Assembly (NCBI RefSeq): GCF_008370345.1
Contig: NZ_VTUU01000002.1
Span: 1 to 64,000, forward strand
Direction: 5' to 3'
DNA length: 64,000 nt
DNA from: Marinobacter salinexigens
GTDB taxonomy: Bacteria; Pseudomonadota; Gammaproteobacteria; Pseudomonadales; Oleiphilaceae
A model generated the notes under the pieces. The model was not told the origin of the DNA. It searched no databases and was given only the letters and a program-made list of their open reading frames with translations. The position numbers were made by a program, and so were the translations under genes. This document shows positions 17,002-28,045 of this stretch, one piece after another. Position 1 is the first letter of the stretch. Each line of letters starts with the position of its first letter.

Positions 17002-17796
17002 GTGAGCAGCTACACCGCACGCAGTCCCTGGAAAGTCAGTTATCACGTCTGGCAGGCGTTGTTCCTGCGGGAGGCGGTAGCCCGTCTTAGTTCAGACCGG
17101 ATCGCCTGGCTCTGGTTGATTGCTGAGCCGATTGCGCATGTGGCGCTTTTGGTTTGGGTGCGTACGCTCATTGGCCATGTGCGGTTTATTCCGGGGGCCG
17201 AATTCATCCCGTGGCTGGTGCTGGGTATTACCCTATTCATCATGTTCCGGAACCATATGAATCGGGGTATGGAAGCCATCAACGCCAACCGAGGGTTGTT
17301 CGCCTACCATCAGGTACATCCGGTTGATACGGTTCTCGTACGTTGCTTTCTGGAAGCTGCAATCAGTAGCGTTGTGATTTTGTTGCTTATTGCAGGGTTC
17401 TCGCTCCTGGGTCACAATCTCGTACCTGCACACCCTCTTCACGCGCTCTATATCTGGGCGCTGGTTGTCGGTTTCGGCACAGGAGCCGGACTGGTCTGTT
17501 CCGTAATAGCGACCACGTTGCCGGAAGCCGCCAAATTCATACGGATGATCATGTTTCCGCTGTATTTTCTTTCAGGGGTTATGATCCCAGTTCAATACTT
17601 CCCCCACGAACTACAGTACTACCTACTGTTCAATCCTATGCTCCATGCGGTTGAGCTGTTTAGGGTAGGGTTCTTTGAAGGCTATCGTGCGGTAAACGGT
17701 ATCAGCGTGCTGTACCTGCATTACTGGGTATGGGGATCCCTGTTCCTTGGCCTACTCCTCCAGCAGCGCTACAAAATACGGTTGACGGCACAATGA
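17002..17796 (+). CDS. kpsM: Capsule ABC transporter permease KpsM
   Basis: The 264-residue protein is an ABC-2 type permease with about six membrane spans and the typical cytosolic N-terminus ending in REAVARLSSDRIAWLW. The LSGVMIPVQYFPHELQYYLLFNPMLHAVELFRVGFFEGY segment is characteristic of KpsM/BexB/CtrC. It forms the inner-membrane channel for the lipid-Kdo-linked capsule polymer. The start is GTG 17002. Its stop overlaps the kpsT ATG (ATGA). Confidence 0.95.
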   Translation: MSSYTARSPWKVSYHVWQALFLREAVARLSSDRIAWLWLIAEPIAHVALLVWVRTLIGHVRFIPGAEFIPWLVLGITLFIMFRNHMNRGMEAINANRGLFAYHQVHPVDTVLVRCFLEAAISSVVILLLIAGFSLLGHNLVPAHPLHALYIWALVVGFGTGAGLVCSVIATTLPEAAKFIRMIMFPLYFLSGVMIPVQYFPHELQYYLLFNPMLHAVELFRVGFFEGYRAVNGISVLYLHYWVWGSLFLGLLLQQRYKIRLTAQ

Positions 17797-18455
17797 TCGA
17801 AGTCCGCAACCTCTACAAACGCTACCACGGCCCTTTCGGCGGTGACTGGGTTCTGAAAGACCTGAACTTCACCATTCCTGATAACGTCAGCGTGGGCATC
17901 GTCGGCCGTAATGGTGCGGGTAAATCAACGCTGCTCCGCATTATCGGCGGAATGGATGCGCCAGACAAAGGCGAAGTCCTGAAGGATTGCCGAATCTCCT
18001 GGCCTATTGGTTTGGGAGGTGGGTTCCAGGGTTCAATGACCGGCCGTCAGAACGTGAAGTTTGTTGCGCGGATTCAGGGTGCTGGCAATCGCTTGCAGGA
18101 AATCATCCGGTCCGTTGAGGATTTTGCGGAGATCGGCAGCGCGTTTGATCAGCCGGTGAAAACCTATTCGTCCGGCATGCGCAGCCGGTTGGCTTTTGGA
18201 TTGTCGCTGGCCTTTAACTTCGATGTGTATTTGTCTGACGAAGCCACGGCGGTTGGTGATGCGGCATTCAAGGCTAAGGCCACCAAAGCCTTCAAAGACC
18301 GGGTGGGTAAGGCCAGTATCATCATGGTATCTCACCAGACCGGCATGCTTAGAACCCTGTGTCAGGCCGGGATCTGGATCAACAACGGCAGCGCCACCTG
18401 GTTCGACGACATCAACGAAGCCATCCAAAGTTACGAAAAGAGCATCGGTAAATGA
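17793..18455 (+). CDS. kpsT: Capsule ABC transporter ATPase KpsT
   Basis: Starting at ATG 17793, the product has 220 residues, normal for KpsT. It has Walker A GRNGAGKST, an unusual signature-region YSSGMRSRL, a Walker B-like FDVYLSDEATAVGD and the switch His in MVSHQ. The frame is open 63 bp further upstream, but the overlapping ATGA with kpsM and the usual MIEVRNLYKRY start decide the choice. There is no C-terminal carbohydrate-binding extension such as Wzt carries, so polymer recognition must be supplied elsewhere if it is needed. It energises export with KpsM. Confidence 0.95.
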   Translation: MIEVRNLYKRYHGPFGGDWVLKDLNFTIPDNVSVGIVGRNGAGKSTLLRIIGGMDAPDKGEVLKDCRISWPIGLGGGFQGSMTGRQNVKFVARIQGAGNRLQEIIRSVEDFAEIGSAFDQPVKTYSSGMRSRLAFGLSLAFNFDVYLSDEATAVGDAAFKAKATKAFKDRVGKASIIMVSHQTGMLRTLCQAGIWINNGSATWFDDINEAIQSYEKSIGK

Positions 18456-19537
18456 CCCGTTTTCTTAAACAAAACCCCGTCTGGGCAGTTGCAGTTATCG
18501 CCATTGCCGGCGCCATTATCTATTGGGGGCTGATCGCCTCGGATCGTTACGTTTCCCGGGCTCACATTGTTCTGCAAACGCCGGAAATCGTACCGACAGG
18601 GCTCAATGTGTCATCACTACTCTCCGGTACAAGTGGTGCCGGTGATCTGCTGCTTCTGCAGGATCATCTCGAATCCGTTGCGATGTTGAAAAAGCTGCAG
18701 CAGAAGCTGGATCTGCGTAGCCATTATTCAAACAGCGATATCGACTTTCTGTCCCGCATGGGCGGCGCGGATCTGCCCATCGAGAAGTTCCACGAGTACA
18801 TCAAAACCCGCATAACGATTACCTTTGATGACTACGCAAACCTGCTACAGATTGAAGTACAGGCCTATACCCCGGAGATGGCCCAGGCCATAACCCAAAC
18901 GCTGCTCGATGAAGGTGAGAAACACATGAACCTCATGGGGCAGCGCCTGGCGGAAGAGCAGCTCGCTTTCATTGAGACCCAGGTGGCCGATCTTGAGCAG
19001 CGCCTGTTTGACGCCCGAGATGCGATGCTGGATTACCAGAACAAAAACGGGCTGGTGGCTCCTACGCAAACCGTTGAAGCCATCTTTGCGACGGTGTCCC
19101 GTCTTGAGGGAGAGCTGGCCGTTCTGAAAGCGCAGATTACCGCTCGTGGTACCTACCAGAGCAACAGTTCACCGGAGTTGCGACGCCTGAAGGCCGAAGC
19201 CTCAGCTTTGGAACAACAGATCACTATTGAAAAGCACAAGCTGGCGCAGGAAAACGGCAATGCGCTGAACCAGGTGTCTGCGGAGTACGAAACCCTGGAG
19301 TTGCGGGCGAAATTCGCACTGGAACTGTATTCCAACGCGCTGACAACACTGGAAACCACCCGGGTTGAGGCGGCGCGTAAACTTAAGCAGGTCTCCATTC
19401 TGGAATACCCGACCCTGGCAGAATACGCAACGAAGCCCGAGCGTACCTATAACATCACCGTATTTGCGATTCTCGCCCTGCTATTGGCCGCTATTGCCCA
19501 ATTAGTGGTCACGGTGGTGCGGGATCATCGAGATTGA
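18452..19537 (+). CDS. kpsE: Capsule export inner-membrane protein KpsE (PCP-3 family)
   Basis: The 361-residue protein has a membrane span near each end (about residues 12-29 and 333-353), flanking a periplasmic domain with long coiled-coil helices (about residues 160-310). This is the layout of KpsE/BexC/CtrB. It bridges KpsMT to the outer-membrane KpsD-like protein. The start ATG overlaps the kpsT stop (ATGA). Confidence 0.92.
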   Translation: MTRFLKQNPVWAVAVIAIAGAIIYWGLIASDRYVSRAHIVLQTPEIVPTGLNVSSLLSGTSGAGDLLLLQDHLESVAMLKKLQQKLDLRSHYSNSDIDFLSRMGGADLPIEKFHEYIKTRITITFDDYANLLQIEVQAYTPEMAQAITQTLLDEGEKHMNLMGQRLAEEQLAFIETQVADLEQRLFDARDAMLDYQNKNGLVAPTQTVEAIFATVSRLEGELAVLKAQITARGTYQSNSSPELRRLKAEASALEQQITIEKHKLAQENGNALNQVSAEYETLELRAKFALELYSNALTTLETTRVEAARKLKQVSILEYPTLAEYATKPERTYNITVFAILALLLAAIAQLVVTVVRDHRD

Positions 19538-19553
19538 TCGCGGTAGCACGCTG

Positions 19554-20660
19554 ATGAATAAGGCCCTGTCTGCAGGGGAAGTGGAATCCCGGCAAACCTG
19601 GCGCACGAAGGCAAGAAGTCTTGGCCTCAATCCTGAAAGCCCGATTTACGCCATAGGATTCAGCAGGCCGTTTCGCACGTATGTAAAACGCTTCTTTCAA
19701 GGCAGTCCCATCAGGTTTGTGCCCAGTGGGCACCAGGTTCCTGCGGGCCATGTAGCTGTTATATGGGGCAGGAAGCACCCGGAAGGCCTGAACAACCAGT
19801 GTATTTTGCTGCGGGTGGAGGATGGTTTTCTCCGGTCTGTGGGGTTGGGCATACAATTTGCTGCGCCGTTATCGTGGGTCGTAGATTCAAAAGGGCTCTA
19901 CTTCGACGCAACGGGCCCTTCAGATATCGAAGTCATCCTGAACCACCAGGATTTTAGCGCCGGAGTGCTCAAAAGAGCCGCGCAGCTGCGGGAAGCCATA
20001 TGCGCCGGGCGGATCAGCAAGTACAACACCGCTGGTAAACCCTGGGTTCGGCCAGAACACCCTGAAGTGATATTGGTGCCAGGCCAGGTGGAATCCGATG
20101 CGTCAATAGCGTGGGGCGCAACAAGGATTCGCACCAATTTGGAGCTTGTCCAGGCCGTGCGTGTTGCCAATCCGGATGCGTGGGTTGTGTACAAGCCCCA
20201 TCCGGATGTGGTGGCAGGTGCACGGATAGCGGGCTCCAGTGAGAGTGAGATCAGTCGCTACTGCGACCAGATAGAGGCACATGCCAGCCTCAATGACATG
20301 CTGGAGCAATGCGACGAAGTGCATGTAAATACCTCGCTCACCGGGTTCGAGGCATTGCTGAGACACAAATCCGTAACCTGCTATGGTTTACCCTTTTATG
20401 CAGGGTGGGGGCTGACAACGGATATCAGCCCGTGCCAACGCCGCAAGCGCGAGAGAACACTTGACGAGCTGGTAGCGGCGACATTGATTGAATATCCGTT
20501 GTACGTGAGTCGTGCATCGGGCGAACACACAACGCCGGAAGACATACTCAACGAGTTAACGCTATGGCGAGAACAATCACATACCTGGACTCATCGTTTC
20601 CGGGCGCACTGCGGGAAGGCTATAAGGAACCTGGCCAATCTGCTTACCGGGACAAAGTAA
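19554..20660 (+). CDS. Stand-alone KpsC C-domain-like Kdo transferase
   Basis: The 368-residue protein belongs to the capsule synthesis (KpsC/KpsS) family. It aligns with only the second half of KpsC: VEDGFLRSVGLG, then SWVVDSKGLYFDA, KYNTAGKPW, VPGQVESDASI, AWVVYKPHPDVVAG, and PFYAGWGLTTDI. In characterised KpsC that half is the beta-2,7-Kdo transferase module (GT107). The first module (beta-2,4, GT99) is absent. A full two-domain KpsC lies at 49227. This protein may extend the Kdo linker or replace KpsS, which is not visible here. Start ATG 19554. The next gene begins within its 3' end. Confidence 0.82.
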   Translation: MNKALSAGEVESRQTWRTKARSLGLNPESPIYAIGFSRPFRTYVKRFFQGSPIRFVPSGHQVPAGHVAVIWGRKHPEGLNNQCILLRVEDGFLRSVGLGIQFAAPLSWVVDSKGLYFDATGPSDIEVILNHQDFSAGVLKRAAQLREAICAGRISKYNTAGKPWVRPEHPEVILVPGQVESDASIAWGATRIRTNLELVQAVRVANPDAWVVYKPHPDVVAGARIAGSSESEISRYCDQIEAHASLNDMLEQCDEVHVNTSLTGFEALLRHKSVTCYGLPFYAGWGLTTDISPCQRRKRERTLDELVAATLIEYPLYVSRASGEHTTPEDILNELTLWREQSHTWTHRFRAHCGKAIRNLANLLTGTK

Positions 20661-21844
20661 CGTCCCGGCCGGAAGGAGACTTCCAGAGCAAACCGCCAGT
20701 TCGTCATCGGGTAGCGATCATCGGTACCCTGGCGGAGACCATGCTTGGTTTTCGGGGGGAACTGATCCGGGATATGGTTCGGGCGGGGCATGAAGTCTAC
20801 GCATTCGCCACCAATTACTCGCCGAAAACCGAACAGGCTATCCTTGCCATGGGGGCCTTTCCGGTGAAATACCGGATGGGGCGATTGAGCACCAACCCGG
20901 CGGCAGACCTTCTGAGCACCTGGCAGCTATACCGGCTGCTGAAAAGTTATAGCATTACCTGTTGCTTCAGTTACTTCACCAAGCCCTCCATCTGGGGAAC
21001 GACCGCTGCCTGGCTGGCTGGTGTGCCCGTGCGTGTTGCCAAAATCGAAGGCATGGGGCGGGTGTTTACGCCTGAAGTACATGGGTTCAGCCTCAAGAAA
21101 CGCGTATTGCAAAAGGTCATACGCGGGCTCTTCCGGTTCAGCCTCAGGAAGGCGCATCACCTGTTGGTGCTGAACCACGATGATCAGCAGGAACTCGTGG
21201 CCATGGGCATCACCGACCCGGCACCGAACATGGTGGGTGGTATCGGTGTGTGTCTGAATCGGTACCCGTTCACGGCACCTGTAGCAGACCCATTGAGATT
21301 TGTGTTTGTGGGCCGGCTGATTCCGGAAAAGGGCATTCGATATTTCCTGGATGCAGCCAAATCCCTGAAGGCCCGATACCCAAACATCGAATTTATTGTA
21401 CTCGGCGCGCCGGATGACAAGCGGGGCATCACCAAAGCCGAACTCAAACAGCTGGTTAGTGACAATATCATCACTTACCCGGGCCCGGTGGACGATGTAG
21501 TGCCCTGGCTGGCCAAAAGCAGTGTGTTTGTTTTGCCCAGTTACTACCGTGAAGGCGTGCCGAGAAGCACTCAGGAAGCTCTGGCGATGGGCAGGCCTGT
21601 GATTACCACCGATATGCCGGGTTGCCGGGAAACCGTGCAGCATGAAGTTAACGGTTACCTGGTTGGGCCTCATGATCAGCATGGACTGGAAGCGGCTATG
21701 CTCCGGTTTATACGTGAGCCGGAGTCTATTGCTATTATGGGTGAGGCTAGCCACCAAATTGCTGTTGATCGTTTTGATGTCCGGGTTATTAATAGGAAGA
21801 TCCTGAGCATCCTTGGCTTGGTCGCTACTGTGAACTCCAATTGA
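20564..21844 (+). CDS. Glycosyltransferase family 4
   Basis: The 426-residue frame contains a complete GT4 enzyme. The fold starts at about residue 47 ([18 protein letters not shown]). [17 protein letters not shown] marks the donor domain, and [24 protein letters not shown] the EX7E region. It resembles capsule/LPS transferases acting early on lipid-linked sugars. The ATG overlaps the upstream gene by 97 bp. No ATG, GTG or TTG exists between there and the fold start, so this long overlap is probably real, or a rarer start is used. It is immediately followed by rmlB. Confidence 0.85.
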   Translation: MARTITYLDSSFPGALREGYKEPGQSAYRDKVTSRPEGDFQSKPPVRHRVAIIGTLAETMLGFRGELIRDMVRAGHEVYAFATNYSPKTEQAILAMGAFPVKYRMGRLSTNPAADLLSTWQLYRLLKSYSITCCFSYFTKPSIWGTTAAWLAGVPVRVAKIEGMGRVFTPEVHGFSLKKRVLQKVIRGLFRFSLRKAHHLLVLNHDDQQELVAMGITDPAPNMVGGIGVCLNRYPFTAPVADPLRFVFVGRLIPEKGIRYFLDAAKSLKARYPNIEFIVLGAPDDKRGITKAELKQLVSDNIITYPGPVDDVVPWLAKSSVFVLPSYYREGVPRSTQEALAMGRPVITTDMPGCRETVQHEVNGYLVGPHDQHGLEAAMLRFIREPESIAIMGEASHQIAVDRFDVRVINRKILSILGLVATVNSN

Positions 21845-21858
21845 TCTCCGGCCGTACA

Positions 21859-22947
21859 ATGCGCAAAACGTTTTTTGTTACCGGTGGTGCTGGGTTCATC
21901 GGTTCTGCCGTTATCCGTGAGCTAATCAGTAATACCGATCACCACGTCGTCAACATTGATAAACTCACCTACGCGGGCAATCTTGAGTCACTCAAGTCTG
22001 TAGAGGATAGCTCCCGTTACACCTTCATCCAGGCTGACATCTGCAATGCAGATGCTATGGCTCAGGCGTTTGAGAAGCACCAACCAGACATCGTGATGCA
22101 CCTGGCTGCGGAGAGTCACGTAGACCGCTCCATCGATGGCCCTGCGGCCTTCATGGAAACCAATATCATTGGTACTTACACCCTGTTGGAAGCTGCGCGG
22201 GGATACTGGAAAGGGCTGCTGGAAACGAACCCGGAAAAAGCTGAAGCCTTCCGTTTTCATCACATCAGTACAGACGAGGTGTACGGGGACCTGCCGCATC
22301 CCGATGAGTCAGAAAATGCTCAGGAACAGCTGTTCACAGAAACAACCTCCTACGCACCAAGTAGCCCATACTCGGCGAGCAAAGCCAGCTCCGATCACCT
22401 TGTTCGTGCCTGGCAGCGTACCTACGGCCTGCCAACCCTGGTGACCAACTGCAGCAACAACTACGGGCCATACCATTTCCCGGAGAAGCTGATTCCATTG
22501 GTCATCCTGAACGCGCTGGCAGGGAAGCCGCTTCCGGTATACGGCAACGGCAGCCAGATCCGCGATTGGCTCTACGTAGAAGACCATGCCCGAGCCCTTA
22601 TCCTGGTGGCGCAAAAAGGCGAGATAGCAGACACCTATAACATTGGAGGCCACAACGAGAAGCAGAACATCGAGGTGGTTCAAACCATCTGCGACATTCT
22701 TCAGGAACTGGTTCCAAAGGACAGACGTTACCGGGACCAGATCACCTATGTTCAGGATCGCCCCGGCCACGATCGCCGCTATGCCATCGATGCGAGGAAA
22801 ATCGAGCAGGATCTTGGCTGGAAGCCGCTGGAAACATTTGAAACGGGCTTGCGCAAAACCGTGCAGTGGTACCTGGATAACGAAACCTGGTGGAGGCGCG
22901 TACAGGATGGCAGTTACCAGGGCGAGCGGCTGGGAGTCAGTTCGTGA
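21859..22947 (+). CDS. rmlB: dTDP-glucose 4,6-dehydratase
   Basis: Start ATG 21859 gives 362 residues. The N-terminus [14 protein letters not shown] binds NAD. Catalytic YxxxK is [10 protein letters not shown], with the STDEVYGDL loop just upstream of it. The enzyme converts dTDP-glucose to dTDP-4-keto-6-deoxyglucose, step two of dTDP-L-rhamnose synthesis. The TGA stop overlaps the rmlD GTG. rmlD and rmlA follow, but rmlC is over 22 kb away at 45576. Confidence 0.97.
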   Translation: MRKTFFVTGGAGFIGSAVIRELISNTDHHVVNIDKLTYAGNLESLKSVEDSSRYTFIQADICNADAMAQAFEKHQPDIVMHLAAESHVDRSIDGPAAFMETNIIGTYTLLEAARGYWKGLLETNPEKAEAFRFHHISTDEVYGDLPHPDESENAQEQLFTETTSYAPSSPYSASKASSDHLVRAWQRTYGLPTLVTNCSNNYGPYHFPEKLIPLVILNALAGKPLPVYGNGSQIRDWLYVEDHARALILVAQKGEIADTYNIGGHNEKQNIEVVQTICDILQELVPKDRRYRDQITYVQDRPGHDRRYAIDARKIEQDLGWKPLETFETGLRKTVQWYLDNETWWRRVQDGSYQGERLGVSS

Positions 22948-23828
22948 AAATTCTGCTTTTGGGAGGTTCCGGCCAAGTAGGGTTTGAGCTTGCTCGCTCC
23001 CTGGCGCCGCTGGGAACAGTTGTTGCTCCAAGCCGTGCAGAACTGGACCTGAGCAGTGAGGAGGCGGTTACTGACTATCTCACCTTACACCAGCCAGAAT
23101 TGATTGCTAACGCGGCAGCGTGGACGGCGGTTGACGCCGCCGAACAGCACGTGGACGCTGCACGGCGGCTGAATGCCGGATTGCCGGAGCAGCTTGCACA
23201 ATACTGCGCAGAGAAGGGCGCCTTGTTGGTGCACTACAGCAGTGACTATGTCTACCCCGGCGACGGCTCAGAACCCTGGCTGGAAACCAGCGCGACAGGC
23301 CCGCTGAGTGTATACGGCCAGACCAAGCTGGAAGGCGACCTGGCCATACAGCAAAGCGGTGCGAAGCACCTGATTTTTCGTACAAGCTGGGTTTACAGCG
23401 CCCGGGGCAATAACTTCATGAAAACCATGTTGCGCCTGGCGGAGAGTAAGCCGGAGTTGAGCGTTGTGGCAGATCAGGTTGGAGCGCCGACCCCTGCGCG
23501 CCTGGTTGCGCAAATCACCGCATTGGCGATCTATCGGGATATTCCCCTGGGGCTGTATCACCTGGCGCCCAGAGGAAGTGCTACCTGGCATGAGTTCGCT
23601 GTGGCAATTGTGAATCTCGCCTCGATGACGGGGAAATTACTCAGCTCAGGGCCGGCCGACGTGCTTCCTGTTTCAACGAGCAGTTATGTGACGCCCGCAA
23701 AACGACCGATGAACTCGCAAATGGACCTGAGCAAAATAGAGTCGGCATTAAGGATCAGCTTACCGGGATGGTATAGTCAATTGGAACTGACCCTGGATGA
23801 GTATCTGGAGAAACAATGCGCGGCATAG
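22944..23828 (+). CDS. rmlD: dTDP-4-dehydrorhamnose reductase
   Basis: The start is GTG 22944, overlapping the rmlB stop (GTGA), giving 294 residues. The longer upstream frame is an artefact of the overlap. It has the NAD(P)H-binding [15 protein letters not shown], the YSSDYVYPG strand and the catalytic [10 protein letters not shown] (YxxxK). It reduces dTDP-4-keto-L-rhamnose to dTDP-L-rhamnose. The 3' end overlaps rmlA by 13 bp. Confidence 0.96.
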   Translation: MKILLLGGSGQVGFELARSLAPLGTVVAPSRAELDLSSEEAVTDYLTLHQPELIANAAAWTAVDAAEQHVDAARRLNAGLPEQLAQYCAEKGALLVHYSSDYVYPGDGSEPWLETSATGPLSVYGQTKLEGDLAIQQSGAKHLIFRTSWVYSARGNNFMKTMLRLAESKPELSVVADQVGAPTPARLVAQITALAIYRDIPLGLYHLAPRGSATWHEFAVAIVNLASMTGKLLSSGPADVLPVSTSSYVTPAKRPMNSQMDLSKIESALRISLPGWYSQLELTLDEYLEKQCAA

Positions 23829-24691
23829 TCCTTGCGGGCGGTTCGGGAACCCGGTTGCATCCTATTACCTACGGTGTGTCAAAGCAGCTGTTGCCAATCT
23901 ACGACAAGCCGATGATCTACTACCCCATTTCTGTCCTGATGTTGGCGGGAATTCAGGATATTTTGATCATTACCACTCCTGAAGACCAGGCTCAGTTTCA
24001 ACGCTTGCTTGGTGATGGGAGTCGGTTTGGGGTTAACTTCAGTTACGCGATCCAGAGACGGCCAGAGGGCATTGCTCAGGCTTTTCTGATCGCGGAAAAA
24101 TTTATTGGGAATGAACCTGTATGTCTGGTGCTTGGAGATAACCTTTTTCACGGACAAGGCTTCTCCGGTCAACTGCACTATGCAGCCAAGCAAACTTCGG
24201 GAGCAACCATTTTTGGCTATCTGGTCAATGATCCTGAACGGTTTGGTGTGGTGGAGTTTGATGAGGCCGGGGTGGCTTTAAGTATCGAGGAAAAGCCTGA
24301 GGAACCAAAGTCCCGATATGCGGTTACAGGCCTCTACTTTTATGATGGCCAGGTGTGTGACATCGCGAAAACTCTGGTTCCTTCAGAGAGAGGCGAGTTG
24401 GAAATTACCGCGATAAACAACTACTACCTTCGAGAGGGGCTTTTGAGGGTAGAGCGGTTTGGTCGTGGTTTCGCCTGGTTGGATACTGGTACGAACGACA
24501 GCATTCTGGAGGCTAGCCAATATGTGCAAGCCGTTGAAAGTCGCCAAGGGCTCAAGATCGCCTGTCTTGAAGAAATTGGATGGATGAAAGGGTGGGTGAC
24601 AGATCAATCATTAGCTGAGTCTGCAAAGGCATCTGAGAAAAGCGTTTATGGCAAATATCTGGAGTCAATTCTGGAGCATAAATACCAATAA
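23816..24691 (+). CDS. rmlA: Glucose-1-phosphate thymidylyltransferase
   Basis: The 291-residue protein begins [18 protein letters not shown], the nucleotide-binding loop of the family, followed by [15 protein letters not shown]. It also has LGDNLFHG and EEKPEEPKS. It makes dTDP-glucose from glucose-1-phosphate and dTTP, the first and feedback-controlled step of rhamnose synthesis. Length is normal. It overlaps rmlD. Confidence 0.97.
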   Translation: MRGIVLAGGSGTRLHPITYGVSKQLLPIYDKPMIYYPISVLMLAGIQDILIITTPEDQAQFQRLLGDGSRFGVNFSYAIQRRPEGIAQAFLIAEKFIGNEPVCLVLGDNLFHGQGFSGQLHYAAKQTSGATIFGYLVNDPERFGVVEFDEAGVALSIEEKPEEPKSRYAVTGLYFYDGQVCDIAKTLVPSERGELEITAINNYYLREGLLRVERFGRGFAWLDTGTNDSILEASQYVQAVESRQGLKIACLEEIGWMKGWVTDQSLAESAKASEKSVYGKYLESILEHKYQ

Positions 24692-24714
24692 AATGACGAT
24701 CCACAAAATTTAGT

Positions 24715-26622
24715 ATGCACCTCTACGAAAAACCAATCGAATTGCCATTTGCGCTGCCAACAAAGTTTTATGTCGGCATGCTGGTTGTGTGGCTTTTGAG
24801 GCCCGCTCAGCAAAAACGTTTTCCTTTGCACTTGGGAAAAGAGCGTGACTTTTTAAATTACCTTGCATGGTGTGCGGCGGTAGGAAGAAAAGAAAACAGA
24901 ATCCTCAGCCAACTAGACGCCTGGAATGAAGAGTTAGAAAGGCCGGCACCTCTCCCGAAAATCCCGGGCGATGTATGGGGAGGAACCTACAACGTCGCGA
25001 TGTATTTGTCGGGTTTGCATCGGAGTAAATATTGGCTGGGTCAGCTTCTCGGGAATAGAAAAGTCCGCTTTCGCGTTGCTCGTTGGTATTTTCGCGAACG
25101 TTTGGACCTGATGGCGTCCGGAACTTTGCCCTCGTGGCAATCATTGGCATTGGAAAGTGCGTTTAAAACATCCGGTGATTTCCTTCAGGCAATTACTGTG
25201 CCGGGCGATACTGCTGAAACCAACACCAGATTAAACGAAGCATACGCAGAGCTGTGCTCAGGGTGGGGTAGTGTTCATAACGAACGTGAGCAGATTGTTA
25301 ATTCTGTAGTGACGGCAAACACAAAGTTGGCGAGCCGGGTCCTGGGAAGAATTCTGCCAGTTCGTTTCAATCGCTTTGTGGGCCGGTTGGTTGGAAGTGG
25401 GCGGGTTCCTGCCTGCACTGAGCTCGATTGGCTGATCGAGCTTGTTACCCCTCTGCAACGGGAATCCAGCGCTAAAAGCAGTGGCCAGCTAACTTCGTCA
25501 AAGCCATTTGGTGTGAACCTCTATGGCTACGCCCGTGGGGAGTTGGGTATCGGGGAAGATGTTCGTATGGTTGCCCATGCCTTGAAAGAGGTGGGGGTCC
25601 CCTTCAGCATCATCAATGTACCACTCGGGCCGGATGTCAGTCAGCGTGATGTAACTGCCGACGACTGGATCGTAGACAGGGCCAGGTATTCGGTAAACCT
25701 TTTCTGTATGACCGGCATTGAGATGTCACGTTACATCTGTGAAAAAGGTCTCGACATCCTCAGTGATCATTACAATGTGGGCCTCTGGCCTTGGGAGCTC
25801 CCGCGCTGGCCCACGGCTTGGCACCATGCATGGGGGCTCGTGGATGAACTCTGGGGCATTAGTCAATACACCGCAAAGGCATACGATGGGGCTCCGGTTC
25901 CGGTAATTCCCATGCCGCTACCGGTACGTTTGGGCCCGATCGCACCAATGACCAGAGCAGATTGGAATTTGCCCGAATCTGATTTTCTGTTTGTCTTCTC
26001 ATTTGATATGAACTCGACACTGTCCAGAAAAAACCCTCTTGGGTTGATCATTGCGTTCCAGGAAGCGTTTGCCAAGCTACCTGCCGCAAATGTGGGTTTG
26101 GTTCTAAAAGTAAGTCACGTCCGAGAGGAAGACCCTCAGTGGAAGAGAATCAGGGAAGAAATAGACCGGGACAATCGTATACATCTCGTCACCAAAGAGC
26201 TGAGGCGCCCCGAGGTGCTTTCCCTCTATCAATGTTGCAATTGTTATGTCTCGCTCCACAGAAGCGAAGGGTTTGGTCGGTCGCTTGCAGAGGCACAACT
26301 ACTGGGGCTGAAATTGATCGCCACTGGCTACTCGGGGAACGTCGATTTCTGTAACGACGCTAACACTCAACTGGTGCGGTATCGCGTCAAAGATTTGTGC
26401 GAAGGAGACTATTTCTTTGCCTCTGGCCAGCAGTGGGCAGACCCAGACCCGACTCATGCAGCCGACTTGATGAGGGTAGCTTATGAAAATCAGAAAGCAG
26501 CGCCCCCTGAATACTCCGTTAAGCGGTTCACCGAGCGGTATTGTGGCGAAAAGTTTAAACAGAGATTAGAAGAAATTTCAGAACGAACACTAACCAAGGA
26601 ACGAGTGATTAATGAGTACTGA
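24715..26622 (+). CDS. Large glycosyltransferase with C-terminal GT4 module
   Basis: The 635-residue protein has an N-terminal helical region of about 260 residues with no recognised family. A GT-B module follows, starting [20 protein letters not shown] at about residue 266. The donor half contains [16 protein letters not shown] and the EX7E-like [16 protein letters not shown] (about 515-530). This module resembles the transferases found in mannan- and rhamnan-type polymer loci. GDP-mannose from the next gene, manC, or dTDP-rhamnose is a reasonable donor, but this is an inference. The 3' end overlaps manC by 11 bp. Confidence 0.8.
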   Translation: MHLYEKPIELPFALPTKFYVGMLVVWLLRPAQQKRFPLHLGKERDFLNYLAWCAAVGRKENRILSQLDAWNEELERPAPLPKIPGDVWGGTYNVAMYLSGLHRSKYWLGQLLGNRKVRFRVARWYFRERLDLMASGTLPSWQSLALESAFKTSGDFLQAITVPGDTAETNTRLNEAYAELCSGWGSVHNEREQIVNSVVTANTKLASRVLGRILPVRFNRFVGRLVGSGRVPACTELDWLIELVTPLQRESSAKSSGQLTSSKPFGVNLYGYARGELGIGEDVRMVAHALKEVGVPFSIINVPLGPDVSQRDVTADDWIVDRARYSVNLFCMTGIEMSRYICEKGLDILSDHYNVGLWPWELPRWPTAWHHAWGLVDELWGISQYTAKAYDGAPVPVIPMPLPVRLGPIAPMTRADWNLPESDFLFVFSFDMNSTLSRKNPLGLIIAFQEAFAKLPAANVGLVLKVSHVREEDPQWKRIREEIDRDNRIHLVTKELRRPEVLSLYQCCNCYVSLHRSEGFGRSLAEAQLLGLKLIATGYSGNVDFCNDANTQLVRYRVKDLCEGDYFFASGQQWADPDPTHAADLMRVAYENQKAAPPEYSVKRFTERYCGEKFKQRLEEISERTLTKERVINEY

Positions 26623-28045
26623 AACCATCCATCCCGTAATTCTGTCTGGCGGTTCTGGTAGCAGATTGTGGCCATTATCCCGGGCGGGTTATCCCAAGCA
26701 GTTTCTGAACCTGGGTGACAATGAGAACACCATGCTCCAGGCGACAGCAATGAGAGTTTCGGGAGAGGCATTCAGTAATCCTGTGATGGTGTGTAACGAA
26801 GAGCATCGGTTTATCGTTGCAGAACAGTTGCGGTTGGCGGGTATCGAGCCATCACAGATTGTTCTTGAGCCGGTTGGCCGAAACACCGCACCAGCCGTTG
26901 CGATCGCGGCATTGTCATTGCTGGAACAGAATGAAGATGCGGTGATGCTTGTAATGCCGTCGGATCACGTTATTCGTAACCAGAGTGCTTTTCTTGCTGC
27001 TGTAGAAAAAGCGGCGCAAGCCGCAAAATCCGGCAAGTTGGTGACGTTCGGTATCGAGCCAACTGCGCCCGAAACCGGCTATGGATACATCCAGAAAGGT
27101 GCGACGCTGCCAGAAGTTGATGGAGCGCACCAGGTTGCACGCTTTGTTGAAAAGCCGGACAGCGATACGGCGTCGGCCTACCTGGAATCCGGCGAATACT
27201 ATTGGAATAGCGGGATCTTCGTTTTTACAGCAAAGAACTATCTGGAAGAGTTGAAAGGCCACCACCCGGAAATGCTCAGTGCCTGTGAGAAAGCTCTGAA
27301 ACTGTCTAAGCAGGATCTGAACTTCTGCCGGCTTGATCACGATGCATTCATGGCTTCACCCTCAGACTCTATCGATTATGCCGTAATGGAAAAAACAGCC
27401 AACGCGGCTGTTGTCCCGGTTGATATGCAGTGGAGCGATCTTGGCGCCTGGTCTGCGCTTTGGGATATTGAAGAAAAGGACGAGTTTGGCAACGGGGTAC
27501 ATGGAGATGTTCTGCTGCACAACACACGTAACAGTTACGTTCATGCCGATCATGCTTTGGTAGCCGTCAGTGGTGTAGATGACGTGATCGTCGTAGCGAC
27601 GGACGATGCTGTGCTGGTTGTGAATCGAAACAATGCACAGGATGTGAAACAAGTGGTGGAGAGGCTCAAGGCTGATGGCCGTTATGAGCACAACCTCCAT
27701 ACAACGGTTCATCGCCCCTGGGGGAACTACCAAGGCATCGACAACGGTGATCGGTACCAGGTCAAGAGAATTACGGTGAAGCCGGGCGAGAAGTTATCTC
27801 TTCAGATGCATCACCATCGTGCAGAGCATTGGATCGTTGTCAGCGGAACAGCCGTAGTCACGTCTGGGGATAAAACCTTCATGCTGCGGGAAAATGAGTC
27901 GACGTACATTCCTATTGGCGAAACACATCGGCTGGAAAATCCCGGCAAGGTTCCTCTCCACCTGATCGAAGTGCAGTCCGGCAGTTACCTCGGAGAGGAT
28001 GATATTGTTCGTTTTGAAGATGGGTACGGGCGCATATCGTCATGA
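26612..28045 (+). CDS. manC: Mannose-1-phosphate guanylyltransferase / mannose-6-phosphate isomerase
   Basis: The 477-residue bifunctional protein has the N-terminal nucleotidyltransferase ([33 protein letters not shown]) and a C-terminal cupin isomerase domain ([28 protein letters not shown]). It makes GDP-mannose from mannose-1-phosphate and may interconvert fructose- and mannose-6-phosphate. The partner manB lies at 40726. Its stop overlaps the start of the coiled-coil gene (ATGA). Confidence 0.97.
   Translation: MSTETIHPVILSGGSGSRLWPLSRAGYPKQFLNLGDNENTMLQATAMRVSGEAFSNPVMVCNEEHRFIVAEQLRLAGIEPSQIVLEPVGRNTAPAVAIAALSLLEQNEDAVMLVMPSDHVIRNQSAFLAAVEKAAQAAKSGKLVTFGIEPTAPETGYGYIQKGATLPEVDGAHQVARFVEKPDSDTASAYLESGEYYWNSGIFVFTAKNYLEELKGHHPEMLSACEKALKLSKQDLNFCRLDHDAFMASPSDSIDYAVMEKTANAAVVPVDMQWSDLGAWSALWDIEEKDEFGNGVHGDVLLHNTRNSYVHADHALVAVSGVDDVIVVATDDAVLVVNRNNAQDVKQVVERLKADGRYEHNLHTTVHRPWGNYQGIDNGDRYQVKRITVKPGEKLSLQMHHHRAEHWIVVSGTAVVTSGDKTFMLRENESTYIPIGETHRLENPGKVPLHLIEVQSGSYLGEDDIVRFEDGYGRISS

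Noticed and set aside
17073..17084. GGCGGTAGCCCG, an ops-like string inside kpsM
   Set aside because: It differs at the functionally important G-T positions, lacks the ACACTG and CCTGGT context and lies deep in a coding region (EAVARL). Probably chance.
19540..19553. GCGGTAGCAC just before the KpsC-like gene, resembling ops
   Set aside because: Only part of the core matches and the JUMPstart context is missing.
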